Notes under the pieces: model-generated
Told to the model about the DNA's origin: nothing
The model's input: the letters and a program-made list of their open reading frames with translations, nothing else
The model's database searches: none
Source of the DNA: ASMP01 sp035282925
Lineage (GTDB): Archaea > Nanobdellota > Nanobdellia > Pacearchaeales > GW2011-AR1
Assembly: GCA_035282925.1 (NCBI GenBank)
Contig: DATEUW010000007.1
Span: 1 to 9,484 of the forward strand
Direction of reading: 5' to 3'
Length of the DNA stretch: 9,484 bases
Translations under genes and position numbers: made by a program
Part shown: in pieces, positions 1 through 5,946 of the stretch
Layout of the letters: each line of letters begins with the position of its first letter
Position numbering within the stretch: the first letter of the stretch is position 1

Positions 1-440
1 AAAAGCCCATGCTGATTTAATTTGAAGCCTTTTTTCTTGGCAACAACCCTTAAGCCGATGCTTGCACCGAACTCGCTTGAGTAGGCAAGAAGCGCAGCGC
101 CCCATTCTTCAGGTGTTGTATAATAAAGCTCGACTTCAACTCCCTCAATCTTAAAATAAGCTTTTTTTTCACCGCCCAAGATTCTTCTTCCTTTTTTTTC
201 CATGACGGCTTCAATTTTATCCTTGCTTGCCCCGTTTTTTGGTATTAAAACAATATCAATATCTACAGGGTTTTTTTCCTTTCTTCTTATGCTTCCAACA
301 ACCTCGATTCTTCTTACGTAGGGCTTGACCTCCCTTACAATCTTCCTCGAAAGGCTTATGACAAAATTTCCTTTCCTTGTCGTGACATATTTCCCCTTTT
401 TTATGAGATGCCTAACACCTGCTTCACTTTTTTTTGACAT
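1..440 (-). CDS. Minimal family X DNA polymerase-like nucleotidyltransferase (partial, runs off the window)
   Basis: Starts at the ATG at 440 and is open to base 1, giving 146 complete codons; the C-terminus is outside the window. The visible part matches the palm domain of family X polymerases: a GSIRR motif (residues 49-53) followed by VDIDIVL (D60, D62, the usual metal-binding pair), then VEVEL and WGAALLAYSS (about 101-122), then an LRVVAKKKGFKLN stretch ending in GLF (about 130-147). These enzymes add nucleotides to DNA in gap repair. The GS motif lies only about 49 residues from the start, so the N-terminal 8-kDa lyase/helix-hairpin-helix domain and most of the fingers are missing, as in the small African swine fever virus Pol X. 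When aligned to the family, the third metal ligand, usually Asp, falls on E104. Family assignment is firm. Activity, and whether the protein is a polymerase or a terminal transferase, is open. Confidence 0.8.
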   Translation of the reverse strand, partial: MSKKSEAGVRHLIKKGKYVTTRKGNFVISLSRKIVREVKPYVRRIEVVGSIRRKEKNPVDIDIVLIPKNGASKDKIEAVMEKKGRRILGGEKKAYFKIEGVEVELYYTTPEEWGAALLAYSSEFGASIGLRVVAKKKGFKLNQHGL

Positions 441-464
441 AATTATTTTATAAAATAAGCTTAT

Positions 465-473
465 ATTTTTATA
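465..473 (-). promoter_or_regulatory. TATA box of the PolX-like gene
   Basis: The minus strand reads TATAAAAAT, centred about 29 bases before the ATG at 440, the spacing expected for an archaeal promoter giving a nearly leaderless transcript. A second AT-rich match (TTTATAAAA) lies closer to the ATG, too near to act as its TATA box. It sits in the 65-base gap after ychF. Confidence 0.5.
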
Positions 474-505
474 TCTTACTTATTGGAGGCATTATATTAA
501 AGAAA

Positions 506-1693
506 TTATCTCGTTACTATCTCGAGGGCATCTCGGTGCTTCAGCTCGTAATTTTTTCCAAGGGCTTTTTTTGTCCTGGCATCTATGGCTCTTATGAAGT
601 TATTCCCGAAATCTGTATGGAGATAGTATGCAAAATCCAAAGCCGTAGAGCCTCTAGGGAGAAGAAAACAGTCTGGAAGAATCCTTCCCTTGCTGTCTGC
701 AAGCTTACTTGCCCCTGCCGGAAAAACCGCAATATAATTCAAAAAGTTGAAAACCGCATAATTCAGGATTTCCTGGACTCCTGTGGCTTCCGGAATCCTG
801 TCTAGGACAGATTCCTTGATGTCGGAGAGAGCCTTTCTCTGTTCATCGCTCAGTTCTCCTGTAACTTCAAAATCCCTCTCCCCAGGAAGGTAGTCTATCA
901 GCCCTGTTTTTGCAGCTTCCCGCAAGGCGAGCTCTGAATCTGCAGAGCATGGAATTATTATCAAGCCTGGAAACCGCATTTTCAAAAACTTGTAATTGGA
1001 ATAGGCTTTTTCCAAATCCACTTTGTTTGCAGCTATTATCGTCGGCTTGCTCTCTGTTCTCAGCTCTGATGCAAACCAGAACAACTGATCCTTATTCCAG
1101 TTTGAAGGTTTTTCCGGGAGCCTCAGCGTTGAAAGAACCTTTTTCACGTGCTCTTCTTTCACCTTCAAGCCGGAAAACTGTTTCGCCACAGCCTCGGAAA
1201 AGTTGCCTCCTTCTTCCTGCTCTGTTTTTCTGACAAAGGTTTTCCATGCCTTTATCATTATGTTGTAAAACCATTTGTTCAGTTCGTTTTCCAGAAAGAG
1301 AACATCTTTAGAGGGGTCATGATTCACAGCAGGCTTTCCTTCTTCATTGGTTGTTCCGGAGGCATCGACTATGTGTATGAAAACATCTGCCTGCCTCAAA
1401 TCATTCAGGAACTGATTTCCCAGTCCTTTTCCCTCGCTGGCTCCAGGGACAAGCCCAGCTACATCCATCAGCTCTACAGGAACAAACCTGTTTCCCTTGA
1501 TGCAAAAGCCATGATTCGGCTGGCATTTCACGTTAAACTCAGCTTCAATGCAATCAACCTTGACATAGCCAACACCATGATTTGGTTTTATTGTTGTGAA
1601 AGGGTAAGAGGCAATCTCCACTTCAGCCAGGGTCGCTGCTTTGAAAAACGTGCTTTTTCCAGAACTTGGTTTCCCGACAAGCCCTATCAGCAT
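506..1693 (-). CDS. ychF: YchF/OLA1-family translation-associated nucleotide hydrolase
   Basis: Full-length 395-residue member of the Obg-related YchF family, cytoplasmic P-loop proteins that associate with ribosomes and respond to stress. The P-loop is GKPSSGKS (7-14). The switch II region is DVAGLVPGASEGKGLGNQFL (77-96), with Leu (L81) after the DVAG where classical GTPases carry Gln, typical of the HAS-GTPase group. The G4 motif is NKVD (223-226), which predicts guanine specificity; bacterial YchF and human OLA1 have NxxE-type motifs and prefer ATP. A G5-like CSADS follows at 249-253. The middle (about 120-200) is the helical insert of the family, and the C-terminus (about 320-395) is a TGS domain with GSTALDFAYYLHTDFG. 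ATG start. The preceding gene stops one base upstream, so they are probably cotranscribed. A GGAG lies 10 bases before the ATG. Confidence 0.95.
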   Translation of the reverse strand: MLIGLVGKPSSGKSTFFKAATLAEVEIASYPFTTIKPNHGVGYVKVDCIEAEFNVKCQPNHGFCIKGNRFVPVELMDVAGLVPGASEGKGLGNQFLNDLRQADVFIHIVDASGTTNEEGKPAVNHDPSKDVLFLENELNKWFYNIMIKAWKTFVRKTEQEEGGNFSEAVAKQFSGLKVKEEHVKKVLSTLRLPEKPSNWNKDQLFWFASELRTESKPTIIAANKVDLEKAYSNYKFLKMRFPGLIIIPCSADSELALREAAKTGLIDYLPGERDFEVTGELSDEQRKALSDIKESVLDRIPEATGVQEILNYAVFNFLNYIAVFPAGASKLADSKGRILPDCFLLPRGSTALDFAYYLHTDFGNNFIRAIDARTKKALGKNYELKHRDALEIVTR

Positions 1694-1694
1694 T

Positions 1695-2720
1695 TTATGC
1701 AGTCTCCTGGGAAGCTTCTTCTTTTTTCTTCCTTCTTCTTCTCCATATTAACACGAGAAGGATGAGTATGAGAATCAATAAGATTAAGCTTATCAGGTAA
1801 AGTATTATCCTGCCTATTATGCTTCTTCTCTCTGTAACTTCGAAATGCGCGCTGGAAGGAGCGACTCCGTTGGGATATCTTAGTTCAAGGCCAACGACAT
1901 ATTTCCCCAGAGGCAAAGAGCCTGTATCGAAATTCCTGTCCAGCTCTGTCAGCTCGTCAACGAGCATGGTTTCTGATTTTGTAAGGTATATTTTTCCTGA
2001 ATAATCCCTTACCGTGAAGAAAAGCCCAACGTCAAGCCTTTCAGGATCTCCGAGAGGAATTACAGTCACCCTGGTTCTCAGCTCGTCTCCCTGCGGAACC
2101 TGGTAATTCCTGTTCAGAACTATTATATTCGAGTCAAAAAGAAGGAACTGCGTCTTTACATTCAGGGCAACTGAAACAGTTTTTCCTCCTATGTTAATTG
2201 TTCCTGTGAAAATTCCAGGCTCGCTGAGGGCAATGAAGATTACCTGCAAGTCGACAGACTGCCCGGCAGGAATCGTCAGGCTTGTTGCCCCAAGAATCAC
2301 ATGATTTCCTAGGTTCGATTGGGTAACAGCCACTGTTATAGAGCCTGTTCCGAGGTTTGTGACCCTGATTGTCCTTTCAGTCGTCGTGTTCACAATCAGA
2401 TTGATGTTAAACTCCGAGGGAGTTACATTTATGTTTGCAGGTGGCGCTCCTGCTCCCCCACCTCCGATTGGTGGAGGCACTTCTTCCTCTTCTTCTGCCG
2501 CTGCTTCAGGAATCCCTGAAAAAAATCCCTCGATGTATCTGTCTGCTGTGACAACAGTCTCATTGCCTCCTCCTGCGTTGACAGAGATGACGTCGGCATT
2601 AACTGCCTGTGAAAAAAATATGGTAAGTGTAATGAGAAAAACTGTTAATGATGGAATTAATTTTAGTGATAATTTTAAGGTTTTAACAGATTTATCATTA
2701 GAAGTTTTATTAATCTTCAT
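1695..2720 (-). CDS. Membrane-anchored Ig-like surface protein
   Basis: 341 residues from the ATG at 2720. An upstream in-frame TTG at 2735 would add five residues, but the ATG is better placed relative to the TATA-like element at 2743-2751. An N-terminal hydrophobic segment (about 22-40, ending near AVNADV) looks like a signal peptide with a long basic N-region. A linker with a Glu run, prolines and glycines (about 72-95) follows. Two beta-rich regions come next: an Ig-like segment (97-188) with TPSEFN...TIRVTNLG and a TIPAGQSVDLQV pattern, and a second one (190-297) with a DTGSLPLGKYVVGLEL stretch. A C-terminal membrane helix (303-326) is followed by RRRRKKK, the stop-transfer pattern for a cytoplasmic tail. 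It is therefore likely an extracellular protein anchored at its C-terminus. I do not recognise a specific family. It lies directly before ychF with a one-base gap. Confidence 0.8.
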   Translation of the reverse strand: MKINKTSNDKSVKTLKLSLKLIPSLTVFLITLTIFFSQAVNADVISVNAGGGNETVVTADRYIEGFFSGIPEAAAEEEEEVPPPIGGGGAGAPPANINVTPSEFNINLIVNTTTERTIRVTNLGTGSITVAVTQSNLGNHVILGATSLTIPAGQSVDLQVIFIALSEPGIFTGTINIGGKTVSVALNVKTQFLLFDSNIIVLNRNYQVPQGDELRTRVTVIPLGDPERLDVGLFFTVRDYSGKIYLTKSETMLVDELTELDRNFDTGSLPLGKYVVGLELRYPNGVAPSSAHFEVTERRSIIGRIILYLISLILLILILILLVLIWRRRRKKKEEASQETA

Positions 2721-2733
2721 ACAAATCTTAAAC

Positions 2734-2759
2734 AAAAATCATTAATAAAGTTAATTATG
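2734..2759. repeat. Direct repeat copy 1 (AT-rich cassette boundary)
   Basis: The 16-base core TTAATAAAGTTAATTA (2742-2757) recurs exactly at 3408-3423 and 4304-4319. Around it the match to copy 2 extends: AAAAATC before the core (with a two-base length difference, A against TCG, at the join) and TG after it. On the minus strand the core begins with the TAA stop of the NYN gene and ends 22 bases before the ATG of the surface-protein gene at 2720. Confidence 0.85.
2743..2751 (-). promoter_or_regulatory. TATA-like element of the surface protein/ychF operon, inside repeat copy 1
   Basis: The minus strand reads CTTTATTAA, centred about 27 bases before the ATG at 2720. That spacing fits the leaderless pattern of the neighbouring genes. 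The element lies wholly in repeat copy 1, so the NYN gene and this promoter share the same bases. Moderate confidence, because the region is AT-rich. Confidence 0.4.
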
Positions 2760-3312
2760 ATTCGGAGAATTGAAAAAATTCGTTAAGAATTTGTTTTGAT
2801 AATTCCAAGGATTCGTCGCAAAAGTCTTTTAAGTTTCTGGAGGAGCTATCTTTAAAGTATATATTTTTTACAATCTTGTCCTTCTTCTTTACTGAGCGGA
2901 CAGCTGGGACAAAATCACCATCACCGGAAACTAAAATAGCTATATCAAAATTATCTTCGTAGGCATTTTCAACCATATCGACAGCCATATTTATGTCATC
3001 CTCTTTAATAATATAATAAAATTTGTTTGTTCTTGTTATGTTTCTTTTTAATAATTTACATAAAACAAGATGGAAATTTGGTATTTTTCTTAACTTTTCA
3101 AAGAATTCTTTTTGACTCTCATATTTTTTAGGATTATGTTCTCTATCAAGCATGGCATTGTAATAATGAATAGCAACAACTCTGTCTTTTCCCGCTAAGA
3201 AATGTGCAAATTTCTCAAAATCGAAAGTTTTCAGGCTTTTTTCCTTTCCGTATAACTTTCTCAAACCAAAATAAAAATTATTACCATCTATAAAAACAGC
3301 AACTCTTTTCAT
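2755..3312 (-). CDS. NYN-domain (LabA/DUF88-like, PIN fold) putative ribonuclease
   Basis: 185 residues, ATG start. NYN domains are PIN-like metal-dependent nucleases, mostly acting on RNA. The signature motifs are in order: VAVFIDGNNFYF near the N-terminus (D9, N11), an acidic KEDDINMAVDMV segment (103-114, with D105, D106 and D112), and ILVSGDGDFVPAV (126-138, with D131 and D133). Together these give a complete acidic active site. The length is typical of single-domain members, with no added RNA-binding or membrane segment. It stands alone between repeat copies 1 and 2, and its TAA stop is the first codon of copy 1. Its coding sequence is visibly more AT-rich than ychF. The leader carries a strong hairpin. 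Such proteins occur as stand-alone RNA-processing or defence enzymes; the target is unknown. Confidence 0.88.
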   Translation of the reverse strand: MKRVAVFIDGNNFYFGLRKLYGKEKSLKTFDFEKFAHFLAGKDRVVAIHYYNAMLDREHNPKKYESQKEFFEKLRKIPNFHLVLCKLLKRNITRTNKFYYIIKEDDINMAVDMVENAYEDNFDIAILVSGDGDFVPAVRSVKKKDKIVKNIYFKDSSSRNLKDFCDESLELSKQILNEFFQFSES

Positions 3313-3322
3313 TTGAGAATGT

Positions 3323-3351
3323 GCTCATCCCTTGCCGAAGCAAGGATGAGC
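3323..3351 (-). promoter_or_regulatory. UUCG-capped hairpin in the NYN gene leader
   Basis: On the minus strand, arms GCTCATCCTTGC and GCAAGGGATGAGC pair over 12 base pairs with one bulged G, closed by a C-G pair over the loop TTCG, the exceptionally stable cUUCGg RNA tetraloop. The hairpin ends 10 bases before the NYN ATG. No T-run follows it and the gene lies immediately downstream, so a terminator is unlikely. A 5'-end stabiliser, translation control element or cleavage site for the nuclease are possible roles. Confidence 0.7.
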
Positions 3352-3401
3352 GTATATAATCATATCATAAATCCAAAGCTTTTAAGTGTTTCGGCTTAAA
3401 A
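3352..3401 (-). promoter_or_regulatory. Probable promoter region of the NYN gene
   Basis: Two TATA-like candidates are present on the minus strand. CTTAAAAG (about 3379-3386), preceded by a BRE-like CGAAA, would start transcription a few bases before the UUCG hairpin. TTATATAC (3352-3359) would start it inside the hairpin and is less attractive. An AT-rich inverted repeat, arms TTTTAAG/CTTAAAA at 3380-3386 and 3395-3401 with an 8-base loop, overlaps the first candidate and could be an operator. The gap between the genes holds nothing else I can identify. Confidence 0.35.
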
Positions 3402-3425
3402 ATCTCGTTAATAAAGTTAATTATG
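3398..3425. repeat. Direct repeat copy 2 (AT-rich cassette boundary)
   Basis: The core TTAATAAAGTTAATTA (3408-3423) is shared with copies 1 and 3. With copy 3 the exact match is 24 bases (3400-3423 against 4296-4319). With copy 1 it continues to the TATG after the core and to AAAAATC before it. On the minus strand the core begins with the TAA stop of the HEPN gene, and the repeat ends in a run of five T. Confidence 0.88.
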
Positions 3426-3771
3426 TTTTTCTTGAAAGCGTCTTTTGTATTTTTACTATTTCCACTTTTAAATTTGACAAATCTTTTTTTATTACGTGCC
3501 AAACTCTATCAAAATTAACCCCAAAATATGAATGGGTGAGAATGTCCCTGAATCCGGCAATTTCTCTCCATGGAATCCTTGGATATTTTTCTTTAAAGGA
3601 TTGGGGAATGTTTTTTGCAGCTTCTCCGATAATCTCTAATCTTCTAAGCGTAGCATCAATTAATAATTTATTTTGTTTGAACCCTTCTTCAGAAATTTTT
3701 TGTATGGAGCCTTCAATCAGGCCAATATTTTCCAAGATATCATTAATAAACAGGCCCATGTTTCTTTTCAT
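3421..3771 (-). CDS. hepT: HEPN (DUF86) HepT-like toxin ribonuclease
   Basis: 116 residues, the usual size of DUF86/HepT proteins, all-helical in character. Family hallmarks are RRLEIIGEAAKNIP (43-56), PWREIAGFRDILTHSYFGV (67-85), and within it the RX4HXY motif: R75, H80, Y82. In characterised type VII systems, HepT cleaves RNA using the Arg/His pair, and the partner MntA inactivates it by adding AMP to the Tyr; both the active site and the modifiable Tyr are present here. The ATG at 3771 overlaps the stop of the upstream MNT gene in an ATGA, and GAGGTGA sits seven bases ahead as a good ribosome binding site, fixing the start. Translational coupling with the antitoxin is expected. Its stop codon is the first codon of repeat copy 2. 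Confidence 0.9.
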   Translation of the reverse strand: MKRNMGLFINDILENIGLIEGSIQKISEEGFKQNKLLIDATLRRLEIIGEAAKNIPQSFKEKYPRIPWREIAGFRDILTHSYFGVNFDRVWHVIKKDLSNLKVEIVKIQKTLSRKT

Positions 3772-4220
3772 ATTATCCTCACCTCTTCATTAAGTATGCG
3801 TTTTTTGATTAGTGGCTTAATGGAATTATACTCTACAATATCCACTTTTCTTCCAAGCGCATCTTCAAGGTCTAATTTTAACCGGGAAAAATCCAGCAAG
3901 CTGATTGGCTTTGAAATTTCAACCAAAATATCTATGTCGCTGTCTGTCTTCTGTTCCCCTCTTGAATAACTGCCAAATATTCCTGCTTTTGTTACGTGGT
4001 TTTTTTTCAGTATAGTGGTTATCTTATCTTTTATTTTTCCAATATCCAGTATTTCATGCCCTTTTATTTCAGGAACCTCTATTCTTTTTAATAAGATTGT
4101 GCCGTTTTGCTCATTAACAACAAACAGCGTTCCTTCCATCAATTTCAGGAATCTCCTTATTCTTCTTGGTATGACAACCTGCCCTTTTGAACTCAGTTTT
4201 GTAAATTCAATTTCTGCCAT
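3768..4220 (-). CDS. mntA: AbrB-MNT fusion: DNA-binding MntA-like nucleotidyltransferase antitoxin
   Basis: 150 residues from the ATG at 4220. An in-frame TTG at 4229 would add three residues and has AGGAT six bases upstream, so it remains possible. Numbered from the ATG, residues 3-46 form an AbrB/MazE-type swapped-hairpin DNA-binding domain (FTKLSSKGQVVIPRRIRRFL), normally found in separate antitoxins. Residues about 60-150 are a minimal nucleotidyltransferase with GSYSRGE (83-89) and TDSDIDILVE (92-101; D95 and D97 metal ligands). A third acidic residue, D127, lies in GRKVDIVE. In HepT/MntA systems this enzyme AMPylates the HEPN toxin. The fusion suggests that the antitoxin also represses its own promoter through the AbrB part; that is inference. 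It overlaps the HEPN gene by four bases. Confidence 0.88.
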   Translation of the reverse strand: MAEIEFTKLSSKGQVVIPRRIRRFLKLMEGTLFVVNEQNGTILLKRIEVPEIKGHEILDIGKIKDKITTILKKNHVTKAGIFGSYSRGEQKTDSDIDILVEISKPISLLDFSRLKLDLEDALGRKVDIVEYNSIKPLIKKRILNEEVRII

Positions 4221-4238
4221 AAGTTTCAATTACAATCC

Positions 4239-4247
4239 TATTTTAAG
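4239..4247 (-). promoter_or_regulatory. TATA-like element of the AbrB-MNT/HEPN operon
   Basis: The minus strand reads CTTAAAATA, centred about 23 bases before the ATG at 4220, consistent with a leaderless start there. A second candidate, TTTAAAAAG near 4270-4278, would instead give a short leader containing AGGAT and favour the TTG at 4229. Confidence 0.4.
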
Positions 4248-4271
4248 TAAGAATGTAAGATATCCTTACTT
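4245..4271. promoter_or_regulatory. Inverted repeat overlapping the TA promoter (candidate AbrB operator)
   Basis: Perfect seven-base arms AAGTAAG (4245-4251) and CTTACTT (4265-4271) are separated by 13 bases. A further GTAAG at 4255-4259 repeats the left half-site. The element lies between and overlaps the two TATA candidates upstream of the AbrB-MNT gene, where an autoregulatory operator would be expected. Confidence 0.45.
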
Positions 4272-4295
4272 TTTAAACTTTTCCTCTTTCTCAAG

Positions 4296-4319
4296 AAATC
4301 TCGTTAATAAAGTTAATTA
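4296..4319. repeat. Direct repeat copy 3 (AT-rich cassette boundary)
   Basis: Twenty-four bases identical to 3400-3423, including the 16-base core TTAATAAAGTTAATTA (4304-4319) and the flanking AAATCTCG. It lies 31 bases past the stop of the TolB-like gene and 76 bases before the ATG of the AbrB-MNT gene. Unlike the other two copies, it does not contain a gene's stop codon. Confidence 0.88.
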
Positions 4320-4336
4320 AAGAAAAGTGCAATATT

Positions 4337-4343
4337 AAAAAAA
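4337..4343 (-). terminator. T-tract after the TolB-like gene
   Basis: Seven consecutive T on the minus strand, 7 bases past the TAA at 4351-4353 and followed by further T-rich sequence. Archaeal transcription often ends at such tracts without a hairpin. The local base composition makes chance occurrence quite possible. Confidence 0.35.
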
Positions 4344-4350
4344 TTAATAA

Positions 4351-5946
4351 TTACGGTCTGGGTCTCCATGCAGGATATCTGTTATCTCCTTCTGTTGTAA
4401 GCTGAATCAAACCAGTGCCATCTGTGTTTCTTTTGTAAATCTGAAGAGGACCTGTAATAGTAGAGCCCTTTATAAATGCAAACTTGCTTGAATCAAAAAA
4501 CCATGATAGGTCAAGTTCATCTTCTGTAAAATCTGTTAATGGCTGAAGCCCTGAGCCGTCAGGATTTATTAAATACAAGTTAAGTTGCCCCCCAGGCATA
4601 TCTCTATCTGTACTGAAAGCAATTCTATTATCAGAAGACCATCTTGGCTGAAAATCTGCATTAGGATTGTTTGTCAAATTTGTTTCTGTTCCATCCTGAA
4701 GATTTTTTATATAAACTTCTGAATTTCCATCCCTAGACGTCTCAAATGCAATCTTGCTTCCGTCTGGAGAGCAACTTGGTTCTGCTGTAAAAGTTCCTGA
4801 AAAAGATTCCTCAACCAATCTTATCAAGTCTGTTCCATTGGGATTTACCGAAGCAATTCCTGTTATTCCAAGATTATCTGAAAAACCAAAATAAATTTTA
4901 TTATTAGAACACCATGTAGGAGTTATTGCAGATATATCTGTAGGTGTGATTCTTATTGCCTGGTCACTTCCATCAAAATTACTCATTACATAAATTCCAA
5001 GATTTCCCAGATCTCTGTTACTGACAGATGCTAATTGACTTCCGTTTGGAGACCACGCAGGCATAGAATCGCTAAAAACATTATTAGTTAACCTTCTTAC
5101 ATTTGTAAGCCCGCCACCACTTACATCTCCTATATAAATTTCTCCTGCACCATGATCTTTTGTACTCTTAAACGCAATCTGATCTACCTGAACCGGAGTT
5201 ATATCCCCTGCCAGAACTTTTACAACTTGCTGATTTTTTTTGTTTGGCTTTCCGAACTTAACCCTGACTTGATATGGCCCTTCTTCAAGAGCGTTTATTG
5301 TTATTATATAACCGTTTCCGACAGTTTCTATATTTTCCGTGAGAGCTTTGGCTTTTATGATAACAACTGGGTCTTCAGCATTTCTGTCAAAAACAAGCCC
5401 TTCTAGATTACATATTTTTGACTGGCCCTTTTCAATTGTTCCTTCCAGGCAACTGAAATCTCCTTCGGCAAGGTAATTCGGAATCCTTATGGTTACCTTG
5501 TTGTTAGTTGCGTCAGGAGAGTTTAGTTTGAATTCGTAGTTTCCTTTCCGCATTTCTTGTAAAAATTCATCATAAGGAGAGATATTAATTGTTGTCTTGG
5601 AAATAAGAACTTTATTTCCATTGTTTTTAATTTTCTTGATTACTCTTGTTGCGCTATCAACACCTGTAAGTGTTGCCTTATAGTCTATGCCGACATGATT
5701 ATTGACATCATAAGCAAGAGCCACTGTCTGGGAAAGGCTTTGCGCTTCTGCAGTCTGTGCCCCAGCAAGTCCAACAAATAAGGAGCCAGCTAAAAAACTC
5801 CCTATGAGCAAACCTGTTTTCAGCTTGCTTCCCAGGTCTTTCCCCCATAAGCTCTTTGAATAATGAGAATACAATTCAGAGCCCAAAGTAAGCGGATTAT
5901 AATTAAAAATGTCCTTTACCCTGTCTGCTAAACTTTTTTTAGCCAT
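4351..5946 (-). CDS. Secreted or membrane-tethered TolB-like six-bladed beta-propeller protein
   Basis: 531 residues, ATG start with a well-placed TATA box. After an unusually long, basic N-terminal region (1-43) comes a hydrophobic segment (about 44-63) ending in small residues (AGAQTAEAQS), which reads as a signal peptide or uncleaved anchor. Residues 70-250 form a beta-rich region of no family I recognise, with one close cysteine pair (C166, C179). From about 254 to the end is a WD40-like (PD40) propeller. The repeating pattern is a W or C followed by SP-DGS-IAF, with DGT...LT turns, e.g. PAWSPNGSQLASVS, PSCSPDGSKIAFETS, PRWSSDNRIAFSTD. The final YPAWRPRP pairs naturally with the first VDQIAFKSTKD to close the ring, giving six blades. 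Extracellular or cell-surface binding is likely; the ligand is unknown. Confidence 0.85.
   Translation of the reverse strand: MAKKSLADRVKDIFNYNPLTLGSELYSHYSKSLWGKDLGSKLKTGLLIGSFLAGSLFVGLAGAQTAEAQSLSQTVALAYDVNNHVGIDYKATLTGVDSATRVIKKIKNNGNKVLISKTTINISPYDEFLQEMRKGNYEFKLNSPDATNNKVTIRIPNYLAEGDFSCLEGTIEKGQSKICNLEGLVFDRNAEDPVVIIKAKALTENIETVGNGYIITINALEEGPYQVRVKFGKPNKKNQQVVKVLAGDITPVQVDQIAFKSTKDHGAGEIYIGDVSGGGLTNVRRLTNNVFSDSMPAWSPNGSQLASVSNRDLGNLGIYVMSNFDGSDQAIRITPTDISAITPTWCSNNKIYFGFSDNLGITGIASVNPNGTDLIRLVEESFSGTFTAEPSCSPDGSKIAFETSRDGNSEVYIKNLQDGTETNLTNNPNADFQPRWSSDNRIAFSTDRDMPGGQLNLYLINPDGSGLQPLTDFTEDELDLSWFFDSSKFAFIKGSTITGPLQIYKRNTDGTGLIQLTTEGDNRYPAWRPRP

Noticed and set aside
1148..1765. Plus-strand open frame of about 205 codons opposite ychF
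   Set aside because: It is the antisense shadow of a clear YchF gene, shows no recognisable domain and has no promoter or ribosome binding site.
2359..2745. Plus-strand open frame opposite the surface-protein gene
   Set aside because: Its sequence is the complement of the linker and signal region of the minus-strand gene, with low-complexity Ser/Pro runs and no family features.
3323..3351. Rho-independent-style terminator
   Set aside because: No T-run follows on the minus strand and the NYN start codon is 10 bases away. On the plus strand there is no gene to terminate.
2734..4319. CRISPR-like array from the three repeats
   Set aside because: The repeats are 666 and 896 bases apart with genes between them, so they are not regularly spaced spacers.
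2734..4319. Integron attC sites or insertion sequence ends
   Set aside because: The repeats lack the paired inverted core sites of attC, and no integrase or transposase gene is visible in the window.
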